Assembly (NCBI RefSeq): GCF_963678635.1
Contig: NC_087063.1
Coordinates: 54,327,074-54,391,073, forward strand
From: Symsagittifera roscoffensis
Lineage: Eukaryota > Xenacoelomorpha > Acoela > Convolutidae
Direction: 5' to 3'
DNA length: 64,000 nt
Shown one piece after another: positions 13,701 through 21,950 of the stretch. The position numbers and the translations under genes are program-made. Under the pieces are notes generated by a model. It saw nothing but the letters and a program-made list of their open reading frames with translations. It was not told where the DNA came from and searched no databases. The stretch's first letter is position 1. Every line of letters starts with the position of its first letter.

Positions 13701-16700
13701 TTCTCATGGCGGGGATAAAGTCAACCGGTTATAAATCCAAAAGGAGTGACCGCACTCTGACTGGAGCAACTTTAGAAATGGAAATACTCAGTCAATGTGG
13801 AGAGAGTAAAATGAGGGACTTCAAACCATCTCCCATGAATCATGGAAAAGGAAGTGTTGCAGGACAACTGACACCAGTGGAATACAACCGACTAACAGTG
13901 TCGGAGACAGTGTCGATAGATGAACCCACCGGTGGATACATGGAGATGTTGGAATACCGGAACTCGGCTAGAGGGTATGTAATGGCCCTGGAAGACGAAA
14001 AAGCCATGGGGGGTTATCTGGAAATGATGTTGCAAGGCACCACCCTCAAGCAGAAGGCGTATGGAACTTTGGCGTCGTCTGACGTAGAGGCGGAGACGAT
14101 CGAGCAGTTAGTGAGCCTTCCATGGAAAGCAGTAGTATTGAGGTATTTCGAAGAAGAAATGAGGACTACGCCAAGAATACATGCTCTCGTGGCAGTACCT
14201 TACGTAAGGACAGAATTACAACTCAGGCTCGCCTGGTGCATGATGGGACTGACTCGCGAAGAATATGATTCAGAAGAAAGGAAGAGATCAAAGGAGGAAA
14301 AAGTTTTCCTTATGACGAATCTGAGGGATCTGATAGTCCAGGAGGGAGCAGCAGTAGCGTGTGCAAAGCGGAGAGACGCTCTCTGTTTCAGTCGATTCCT
14401 CATAGAGCAGATCTCAGTACCTGCATTAAGCACTTGTGTTAAAATGTTGAAGGAAGGCGATGAGCGAACGAAAGCCATGTTCTTACTAGCAATGCTGGAT
14501 ATGCAGCAAAGTAAACCGATGAGGGTGAACATGAAAGAACCTGAAGAATTGGAACCCATGAAAAAGATAGACGAGATCAGGAGATTCTCAAACAAGGAGT
14601 TGAGGCTCACTAAAGAATCTATGGGAGCATTGCCGAAATCCAGTGAATACTGTGGACCGATCAAGAAGAAGTCATATAGCTATGTGTCCGGGATTATAGG
14701 GATAGCATACAATCCTTTCCTGAGTGAAGACATACGCGATTGCTTCTTTGATTATGAGCAGGCGGTGTTACTAAGATTCTGGACGTCCAGAATTGTGACG
14801 ACTAAGAGCGTTAACAATCCACAGGCCAAATTGGGATTGGTCTTGGAAGAAGAGGTGACTGCACCTTCAGTACCAAAATCCGACAAGAGAGTGGAATTTG
14901 GGTTGGGATTCTCAGATGAATTACTGAGAACGAGCTTGATGGCAGTGTGGGAATTGATGAAGCCATCATGGTGTCCTAGTCCCAACGCTGACTCAATATT
15001 ACGGGCGACACAAGACATACAGAGGGAACTGAATGCGGACTGTAACCTGCGTGACCTCAACATCATATATAATGTGATGATAACAGCCTCTAAGAGCAAA
15101 GGAGAAGATAAAGTGGAGTTGCCTGGCTGGGGACCAGAAGACTGGGTCAAACCTGGTAGCTGTCTGGCGGAAGTCTGTGGACTAGAGGGTCACGTTTGTG
15201 GAAGTCTAGACTGTGTGAAAACCCTGGAGAAACAACACAAGCAGTTGACAGTATTGTTTGGAAATGTAGTGATGAAAGCAAGAACGGAAACGGAACTGAT
15301 AGCAGATTGCCATGGAGGAACCGATGTGAATCTAGTGACAGCACTAGGATTCTACAGCATGTTTGGTTCTTTAGAGTCACTATTGAATCTAGAACAGAAA
15401 CATGAGATGGTCACAGCCATCAGCGTAGAAGTATTCCCAGGAGTTCTGCAGACTGAGCAGAAGTATATAGGAAAATGGAGGGAAGCAATCGAAACAGAGA
15501 TGAACATCAGACACAGCGAAACTTATTGTAGACCATCAGGAGCACGATATTTGGTGGGTTCAACGTTGGCTTCAATGTGCAAGAGCAGATAACCTGTACA
15601 TTTCGTGGCTGTGGACGTGAAGAGTACAAGAACGATCGTGGATCAAGCTTTCTCAGTGCCAAAGTGCGTGAGATTGGCGAGAATGTCTGAAAAGTCTTAC
15701 GAGTTACTATGTAAGATGTTCTCAGCAGTTCCAGAGAGAACCAAAAAGGAGTTGGAGTCAATACTAGGAAAGAAGTTCATGGGATATGTGAGCGGGAACT
15801 TCAGTGACTTTGAAAAACTGAAACAGAGAGGATCAACTGTCACAGATTACAATGCAGTAGATGAGAATGATGAAATCCACCGAGTGATGATGGAAGTGGA
15901 ACCATTGCTGGAAGCTTCAGGAAAACGCAATTGGAGGAGCATCATGTTGACACATGACGAGTTTCCTTGCCACTGCTTGCTGCAGACCTGGTGGTATCCC
16001 AAGCGTAGTAATTTGGTGTTGATCTGGGACTCTGGAGAGCTGCTCTTCATGGGTTTACCAGATTCATCACAGCCCATAACAATAGTGATAGTGGGAGTTA
16101 TGATGGCGATACGATGGCTGGAAGCTCATGTGAGAGAAAATAATAGACAGGAGGCACCGACGAGAGAACAATTGCAGAAATTAGATTGTCTAAAAGATTT
16201 AGATCTTTTTGAGACAATGTGCAAAGTTCTAAACATTCCGATGGAAGTGAAGAAGATATGGGCAAGAAAACGATTGATGCCATGGTTCAGAGCTAACATG
16301 ACTGCATGCTTGTACGAGTATGCGAAAAAGCATATGTCGAAACATGGCAGAGTGTACAGTGAATATCAGCTAGACATTGGGGCAGGAGCTTTCAAGCGAG
16401 CTTTCGTGACCCATCGGAATGCAGTGACCACCGCTGTGAAAAGAATTTCCAGGACGAGCGAGCGTAGTGGAAATGAGAAGGCAGAGATGCTGAAAGAAGA
16501 TTTGGAGAGAAACGTGACGTTGTGTCTCCACAACAGCTTCTGTAGAAACAGAGAATCAAACGTGGATCCCCTACCTTGCTGTAAACAGAGGGTGGAAGAG
16601 CAGAAGTGTTGGAGGACGGCTTCCAACAGCGTCAGGATAGTCAATGACGTGCTACAAGACACGGAAACCGAGAGTGCGGAGTCAGTGTCACAGGAGGAGG

Positions 16701-16714
16701 AAATGGAGCATTGA
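7772..16714 (+). pseudogene. ORF2 of copy 1: SGNH-hydrolase-containing giant protein with one nonsense mutation
   Basis: The frame spans 2980 codons, interrupted only by TAA at 15590-15592 (codon 2607, where copies 2 and 3 have Tyr). Downstream reading resumes in the same frame to 16714. Near the N-terminus is a coiled-coil segment (about residues 165-230). An SGNH hydrolase domain follows with GDS at 409-411, GTND at 458-461 and DGIH at 554-557. A second SGNH-like domain contains AGINDHLH near residue 920. A Cys/His motif, C-x4-C-x4-H-x-C-x4-C, starts at Cys2464, and PCHC lies near 2730. Similarity to the copy 3 protein is clear throughout but much lower than for pol. There is no signal peptide. 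The product is unnamed; a hydrolase role rests on the catalytic motifs only. Confidence 0.9.
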
Positions 16715-17535
16715 CGAATGGTCGAGAAAACAAGAGGCAGCAAGAAAGAAAATTAGAAGAATTTAGAAGTTTTAGAACTTCTAAACGACGAAAAAAGAAG
16801 AGAACAAAGGGATGATGAAGAAAAGTTAAAACTCAGAATTGTTTTATGTGTGTGAAAAACTCAAGTGAGAAACCAAGCAACCAAGTTGTAATTGAAAGAT
16901 GAAACATTTAGTTGATTTTGGAAATTGTTGCATTTAAAAATTTGCATTTTGGTTTTAGTTGAAGTGGCTTTAGAGACACTCACTTATTATTTATTTAGAA
17001 AGGCTTGAGGGAAGAGTATATTTAAATATTCCAGCCTGCATGATTGTTTTTAATCACTTAGGAAGACTGATCACTTTGTGGTGACATGAAAAACTTGAGT
17101 AACTTCTTGAGGAGGGAGGTTGTTGCATTGTTCTTTCTAACCACAAGGTTTCTTGGTTTTAATATTGAGGACAATAAACAAGCAAGATTTCCGAAGGGAA
17201 GGAGCATAGTAGGATAATTTTAGCTTGTTGGTTGGCAGGACTGTCCTGCAAGCCAACACCTTTTAAATCTAGGAGAAAAAGCTTTAATCGGGACATTGAC
17301 ACTGGAAGTCAGAAAATATCTTTTATCTTAAGTCATATCCTCAGAGTGCAGATTAATGAGAGAATTTGAAGGCTATAGTGATGTAGTATGATGCCATTTA
17401 TATTCTGCAGTGAGTCGATGTGACGTAGATAAAGGTAATTTCGTGCATTTTGTAAATTCTGTTCGATGACACTGTAACCATTTTACGAACATGGTGCGAT
17501 TCAATGAGGACATTGACCGGACTGTCCGGGGAGTA
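16715..17535 (+). other. 3' UTR of copy 1
   Basis: About 820 bp of AT-rich non-coding sequence between the ORF2 stop and the 3' LTR. It is nearly twice as long as the equivalent 430 bp in copies 2 and 3. I see no ORF, tandem repeat or RNA gene in it. It ends in the priming motif. Confidence 0.75.
17524..17535 (+). promoter_or_regulatory. Plus-strand priming site (polypurine-tract equivalent), copy 1
   Basis: GTCCGGGGAG plus TA directly abuts the LTR start TGTGACATT. The same 10-mer and TA abut the 3' LTRs of copies 2 and 3, where the LTR sequence itself differs. That places it as the site selected by RNase H for plus-strand priming. It is shorter and less purely purine than a textbook tract. 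Confidence 0.65.
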
Positions 17536-18457
17536 TGTGACATTCCACCAGAATGGCCAAAATGCAATTTATGCAGACTTCGAATTTTTAGCAGTAAGCC
17601 TTCCGAGTTGATGATTTCGAAGGATTAGCGACGTTATTGGAACGTTTAGCCAAGCGGTGAGGGCTAGAATATTCTAGTATTTTAAATTTTCAAAATTTCG
17701 AATGATGACGTCACATTTCGGAGAAATGCTGAAACGGCCATTTTTAACAAAAAACGAATGAAAAAAGAGAACATTTTTATCTGTGATTGCGAACAGAACG
17801 AAAATCGAGATTAAAGAAAAACGACAACGAACTACAATAGCAGAGAGCGTTCCAAGTTGCAACTATTGTGCTGCTACAATAGTTGCAAGGCCGTTGCCAA
17901 CAACGGTGAAGGGTGAGAACCAGCCTTCCGGATTGGTGTGAAGTTGAACTTAAGGAGCTTGATTCACTGGATTCAAGAATCCGGAAGGGTTTCGGGACTG
18001 GAACTTTTAGCCTTTTCTATAAACTTTTAGCTTCTTGTCATGTCCTGAATTGAATTTAATTAACAACTGGATTCATTTTGATAAGGATGAGAAGCTAGGA
18101 GTTGGGGGAAAGGGTTGATCCATCTTCGATGGAGGTGATGATTTTTATCTACTGAACAAAAACAATAGTAATATAATAAGTAGTAGCCCTGTTTTTAGGA
18201 GTGACCTCGTGGTCTGGGGATACTGAGACCCAGCCATGAGCTCACTATTTTTGCATGTAATTCAGTTAATTTGAGCGTTCTGGTCGAAGCCGGAGAACAG
18301 TAACGTTTTTGTCGAACCGATGTAAGAAAGACCACCGAAAAGTACTGGCTTGGTAGAGACGGTGAAAAACATGCAAAGCTCTGTTTAGACGCTAGCCAGT
18401 CGTCTTAAGACTTAGTTTTGTTATCCGTCGATATGTATCTTCCGGGCGAATGTTACA
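17536..18457 (+). repeat. 3' LTR of copy 1 (LTR type A)
   Basis: It starts TGTGACATTCC immediately after the priming motif and ends CGAATGTTACA, the same terminal heptamer as the other LTRs. The length of 922 bp matches the 916-923 bp of the type B LTRs. Its first 592 bp recur as an inverted, diverged copy at 40819-41340. A further stretch (18458-18508, resuming at 40728-40818) repeats its last 141 bp, so the right boundary could instead be at 40818 with copy 2 removed. It contains a 13-bp hairpin at 17857-17888. Confidence 0.85.
17857..17906 (+). other. Tandem hairpins in LTR type A
   Basis: TTGCAACTATTGT pairs perfectly over 13 bp with ACAATAGTTGCAA across the 6-nt loop GCTGCT (17857-17888). 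CCGTTG / CAACGG forms a second stem with a 4-nt loop (17891-17906). The diverged inverted copy near 41047-41078 keeps 11 of 13 pairs of the first stem, one through a compensatory change. Confidence 0.7.
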
Positions 18458-18508
18458 CCGATGTTAGAAAAGACCACCGAAAAGTACTGGCTTGGTAGAG
18501 ACGGTGAA
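18317..18508 (+). repeat. Tandem duplication of the last ~141 bp of LTR type A, split by copy 2
   Basis: Unit 1 is 18317-18457. Unit 2 begins at 18458 with the same sequence, bearing a few changes, and is interrupted at 18508 by the TGTG of copy 2. The rest of unit 2 lies beyond copy 2 at 40728-40818 and is identical by eye to 18367-18457. This shows that copy 2 inserted into pre-existing LTR A sequence. Confidence 0.85.
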
Positions 18509-18936
18509 TGTGCCAGTCGGTCATATATGGAAGTTTGACCTTGAGAGGAAAAAAAAACACTTGATTTTGGAGTGTAATTTAATTTTTCAAAATTTCGAAT
18601 GGAACCTGTCATGCACGATTTTCTCGCGAGAACTGAAAATCAGAAAAAGAAGTTAGAACAATTTCAGAACAATTGAGTCGCACACGCGGGAAAATTGTAA
18701 GAAAAAGCAGTAGGAAATTGCTATTCGCAATTTCCATCACTATAATAATCGAGAGTAGAGCTGTCCCATCTGTGACAGAGACGAGAGCATTCCCTCGAAT
18801 TGGATTATAGCGACTGGAGTATTATTCGGAACTGGACTAGAGTGAACCTTCGGTGGAAAGGTGGACAGCTTGAGTGTCCTAATGGTTCACAAGAAAACTA
18901 TTGTCTAGAGTATAAACTCGTTCTCATTGTTAAAAC

Positions 18937-18943
18937 TATAAAA
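18937..18943 (+). promoter_or_regulatory. Candidate TATA box of the LTR promoter
   Basis: TATAAAA lies 194 bp before the LTR poly(A) signal. A start about 30 bp downstream would give a first exon of roughly 100 nt ending at the donor at 19077. The sequence alone cannot fix the transcription start. Confidence 0.4.
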
Positions 18944-19074
18944 CATTAGACTCATTTAGTTACGTTATTTAATTCTTGAGTTAACTACCGACTGGATTAT
19001 TTCCCACTTCTTGAGCGTGCTACTATGTGAGTACAAATTTAAATTCCTAGAGTGTGTTTTATGATTGTTATGTT

Positions 19075-19083
19075 GAGGTAAGG
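19075..19083 (+). promoter_or_regulatory. Candidate major 5' splice donor in the LTR
   Basis: GAG|GTAAGG, cut after 19077, is a near-perfect donor and is present in all type B LTR copies (42382, 40376, and the fragment at 41341). Being upstream of AATAAA, its use in the 5' LTR would remove the LTR poly(A) signal and the leader repeats from spliced mRNA. Pairing with acceptors at 21895, 22071 and 31048 is inference. Confidence 0.5.
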
Positions 19084-19094
19084 CGAGTTTTAGG

Positions 19095-19136
19095 TTGATC
19101 CATCTGAAATGGATCAAAGTTCCACTGTCTAATAAA
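19095..19136 (+). terminator. Hairpin plus poly(A) signal in LTR type B
   Basis: TTGATCCAT and ATGGATCAA form a perfect 9-bp stem with loop CTGAA (19095-19117), followed 13 nt later by AATAAA. The pair recurs unchanged in the 3' LTR (40394-40435), the copy 3 LTR (42400-42441) and the truncated fragment (41365-41406). LTR type A has a shorter analogue, TCCATC / GATGGA. It is likely the 3'-end formation signal of the genomic RNA when in the 3' LTR. Confidence 0.65.
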
Positions 19137-19442
19137 AAAGCAACTTAACGGATTGTTCCAACCCGGTTTTTAACGGCGTTCATGTATTTTGGGTATCTAG
19201 AGACCTAAGTATGGGGACGTTTCTAATTCTAGAGTGGGGGGGGGGGGATATTTTAGTAGTAGCCTTTAAGCTGTAACGGGTCGTAGTCTCATGTCACAAA
19301 CGAACCGAACTGGCTCCGACCATTCTTGAGGTAGAAAAACACAAGAGATAGTGTCCCTGACCCTTGAGCCAGTGGTTATAGGGCCTATTTTTCTTAAGCC
19401 TCATGTGTGACTGCAGTAGACGAATGTTACATAGTGTTTTTA

Positions 19443-19457
19443 TGGCGCTCCTGGGTG
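19443..19457 (+). promoter_or_regulatory. Candidate primer-binding site (tRNA-Asn-like)
   Basis: TGGCGCTCCTGGGTG starts with the TGG expected opposite a tRNA 3' CCA. Its complement ends CACCCAGGAGCGCCA, which resembles the 3' end of animal tRNA-Asn as I recall it. It lies 11 nt inside the LTR end, a wider gap than usual, and is identical in copy 3 (42741-42755). Confidence 0.5.
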
Positions 19458-19920
19458 TTTACGACATCAAGACTACGGAGTCGAACCCACTTGAGACAGC
19501 TTCGGGCTGAATGCCCATTCTAGAGTACCGGCGGTACGGTTCGACAGGAACGTGCAAACCTTCCGGTTGTACCGTGATAGCTTTTTAAGAAAACTCAAGA
19601 AAACTTCCTGGTACGCTCTCCGAACGAGGCTTAGCTAACCGAGTAAAGGGGGGCAAATAGGGGGACAAAAACACGAGCAAAAAGACAAAAAGCAAAACAA
19701 AAAAAAAACAAAAAAAGAATAGAAAAAGGAACAAAAACCATAAAACGAAAAAAGACAGTGACTTTGACACCAGATCAGTTGGATCAAACCTTTATATTAA
19801 TTAAATAGTATACCCATACTGTTTTATAAGTTCGATCGTTTCGATCAACCTAGCAATTTAACCCAGTAACCGTAATAAAGTGCCCGAGTGTGGGGCGTTG
19901 TCAAGGGTTTTCAGATAGTT

Positions 19921-20122
19921 TGGAACTTAGCTGGACAACAAGGAAACTTGACTGGAAGAGGTGACCAGCCGAGTGGGAGGGTTGTTCAGGAGTACCTGAG
20001 CTGAACCAATATGAGACTCGACTGGAAGAGGTGACCGGCCGAGTGGGAAACTGGTTCAGGAACACTTGAGCTGAACCAATAGGAGACTGGACTGGAACAG
20101 GTGACCAGTCGAGTGGGAAAGC
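19921..20122 (+). repeat. 70-bp tandem repeat, about three units (copy 2 leader)
   Basis: ACTGGAAGAG or ACTGGAACAG recurs at 19951, 20021 and 20091, exactly 70 bp apart, each followed by GTGACC and GAGTGGG. The array recurs in copy 3 (43230-43422) with the same period. It is non-coding. Confidence 0.85.
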
Positions 20123-20339
20123 AGCCAAGAAGGATTTGACAGTTCTCGAGTTCTCAAGTTGGGCAGAACGGGTATCGTTAGAATCCACATTACATTATAG
20201 GAGATAAGTGTAAAATTGGATAAGCGAAATCCCCCAGTTTTGAGGAACGTTTTTACTTGAGCAGGCCTGGAAACAGGTCTACGGTTTTCTCTTGAGAGGT
20301 TTAGCACCCGGCGCTTAAAGTAATTTTTAGGCTTAAGAA

Positions 20340-20373
20340 GGGGGGCTAGAAAGGGGGGAGGTTAGAAGGGGGA
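20340..20373 (+). other. G-run cluster, possible G-quadruplex (copy 2 leader)
   Basis: Runs of 7, 6, 2 and 5 G occur within 34 nt on the sense strand. Copy 3 keeps them (43638-43670). Quadruplex formation in the RNA is possible but unproven. Confidence 0.45.
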
Positions 20374-20941
20374 CTGGTTAGGCTAGAGGTGAGCGGTTGC
20401 AAATTGTAAAAAGGGGAGAAACTAGAGTAACTAATTAATCGACATCGTTGACTTAGTTACATTAGCCATAACACGCGTTGGTGATAATAGGTGAATATCC
20501 AAAATTCAACTCGAGTTAAGACTGGTACGCTGGTTGGTTTGGTAGGGGGGACCGGATATAGACAGCTTTTGTGATACCCCATAAAATCACTAGTGGGGGG
20601 GGGGAAAACGCGTGGCAATTAGGTACCAGACATTTTTTTTAGACGAAAGGTAGACATTGGTCACCTTTGAATTTCAGGTGGGCTCATTTTTCTGTTTTTA
20701 TTATTTTTCTCACTTAGATTTTTGTTGCATTTTAGTAAGGATTTGTGTTTGGTTTTATACGAACAGGTGATCACAAGATACCTGCGCACCTACATTGAAA
20801 TAGAAACAACCAAAAAGAAGAGGGGGGTCAGCATTTGGCTTTTAAGAGAGGGTTTTTGGGAAAATTTTACTAGAGCTTGAGTGGTGGTACAAGGTACGGT
20901 GATTCAAGAAGACCCTACAACGAGGAAGACACTCCGTGACG

Positions 20942-21657
20942 AGTCTTGGGACAGTACCGAAGAAGTCTTGGGACAGAGCAGTCTTGGGACAGTGGTCTTT
21001 GGACAGGGTCTTGGGACAGTGGTCTTGGGACAGGGTCTTGGGACAGTGGTCTTGGGACAGGGTCTTGGGACAGTGGTCTTGGGACAGTGGTCTTGGGACA
21101 GGGTCTTGGGACAGGGTCTTGGGACGGGGTCTTGGGACAGTGGTCTTGGGACAGGGTCTTGGGACAGGGGTCTTGGGACAGTGGTCTTGGGACAGGGTCT
21201 TGGGACAGTGGTCTTGGGACAGGGTCTTGGGACAGTGGTCTTGGGACAGTGGTCTTGGGACAAGGGTCTTGGGACACTAGTCTTGGGACACTAGCCTTGG
21301 GACACTGGTCTTGGGACACTAGTCTTGGGACAGTAGTCTTGGGACACTAGCCTTGGGACAGTAGTCTTGGGACACCAGCCTTGGGACACTGGTCTTGGGA
21401 CACTACCCTTGGGACACTAGTCTTGGGACAGTAGTCTTGGGACACTAGCCTTGGGACACTAGTCTTGGGACAGTAGTCTTGGGACACTAGCCTTGGGACA
21501 CTGGTCTTGGGACACTACCCTTGGGACACTAGTCTTGGGACAGTAGTCTTGGGACAGTAGTCTTGGGACACTAGCCTTGGGACACTAGTCTTGGGACAGT
21601 AGTCTTGGGACACTAGTCTTGGGACAGTAGTCTTGGTACAAGGGTCTTAGGACACTA
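20942..21657 (+). repeat. CTTGGGACA minisatellite (copy 2 leader)
   Basis: Roughly 50 units of 13-14 bp sharing the core GTCTTGGGACA. The first half uses mostly GTG or GG spacers and the second half CTA or GTA spacers. Unit lengths vary, so every frame stays open by chance on both strands, giving spurious ORFs. The array recurs in copy 3 (44245-45012) with a different unit order. Confidence 0.93.
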
Positions 21658-21879
21658 GCGGAGAGTACTGTGATAGTGACGAATAGTCTTGGGACGGTAT
21701 AAAAATTGAAGTAAAATTACAACAAGTGTGTCTTAAGACAAAATAAGACAAATCGAAATAGGTACGGTTGAGACCACATTAAGGGAAATTTTTCAAAGGT
21801 TTTAGAAAGAGAGCTACAACAAGGTTTTTAACACGTTGTACAAAATTTGTTACCACAAAATTTTTTTTTGTTTTATGAT

Positions 21880-21895
21880 TTTTTTTTATTCTTAG
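21880..21895 (+). promoter_or_regulatory. Candidate 3' splice site at the end of the leader
   Basis: A T-rich tract ends in ATTCTTAG, 55 nt before the ATG at 21951. Copy 3 has CCCTTAG at the matching place, ending at 45236. Joining 19077 to this site would remove the leader repeats. Confidence 0.4.
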
Positions 21896-21950
21896 AATAG
21901 AATCGTGTATATAATAAAATTGTAAATAAAAGCAGTTGTAAATAGGAATA

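Larger units (their letters stand above)
1..18457 (+). mobile_element. Giant Ty3/Gypsy-type LTR retrotransposon, copy 1 (left-truncated by the window, decayed)
   Basis: Order of parts: end of gag, protease, RT, RNase H, integrase and C-terminal extension (3-7371), spacer, second giant ORF (7772-16714), 3' UTR, priming motif and 3' LTR. The 5' LTR, leader and gag start lie outside the window. It is a diverged relative of copies 2 and 3: pol is close at protein level, ORF2 is only roughly half identical by eye, and the LTR sequence is different. ORF1 carries three in-frame stops and two frameshifts and ORF2 one stop, so it cannot be autonomous. Copy 2 is inserted at the right end of its 3' LTR region. 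Confidence 0.93.
18509..19431 (+). repeat. 5' LTR of copy 2 (LTR type B)
   Basis: It starts TGTGCCAGTCGG and ends CGAATGTTACA. By position it contains a U3 with a 9-bp hairpin (18713-18735), TATAAAA (18937-18943), a splice-donor match (19078), a 9-bp hairpin (19095-19117) and AATAAA (19131-19136). A run of 12 G at 19236-19247 is 6 G in the other type B LTRs. Confidence 0.93.
19432..21950 (+). other. Non-coding 5' leader of copy 2
   Basis: About 2.5 kb with no conserved ORF. In order: primer-binding site, an A-rich tract (19650-19760), three 70-bp tandem units (19921-20122), a G-run cluster (20340-20373), a stretch at about 20385-20610 that differs markedly from copy 3, a minisatellite (20942-21657), then an AT-rich segment with a splice acceptor ending at 21895. 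A leader this long and repetitive suggests RNA packaging or translation-control functions, or that it is spliced out; none is shown directly. Confidence 0.8.

Noticed and set aside
19236-19247. 12-G run in the copy 2 5' LTR as a functional element
   Set aside because: Other LTR copies have 6 G; replication slippage or an assembly artefact is likelier.
19466-19500. Minus-strand GGGTTCGACTCC as a tRNA T-arm near the primer-binding site
   Set aside because: Spacing to the CCA-like end is wrong and no D-arm or anticodon arm can be drawn, so no tRNA gene is called.
20881-21350. Long overlapping ORFs on both strands rich in SWDRVLGQ or CPKTTVPR repeats (also 44156-44997)
   Set aside because: They are translations of the CTTGGGACA minisatellite, which lacks stops in most frames; unit lengths are not multiples of three and no frame is conserved between copies.
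20942-21657. CRISPR-like array
   Set aside because: Units are 13-14 bp with 2-3 bp variable parts, no unique spacers, and the setting is a eukaryotic retrotransposon leader.
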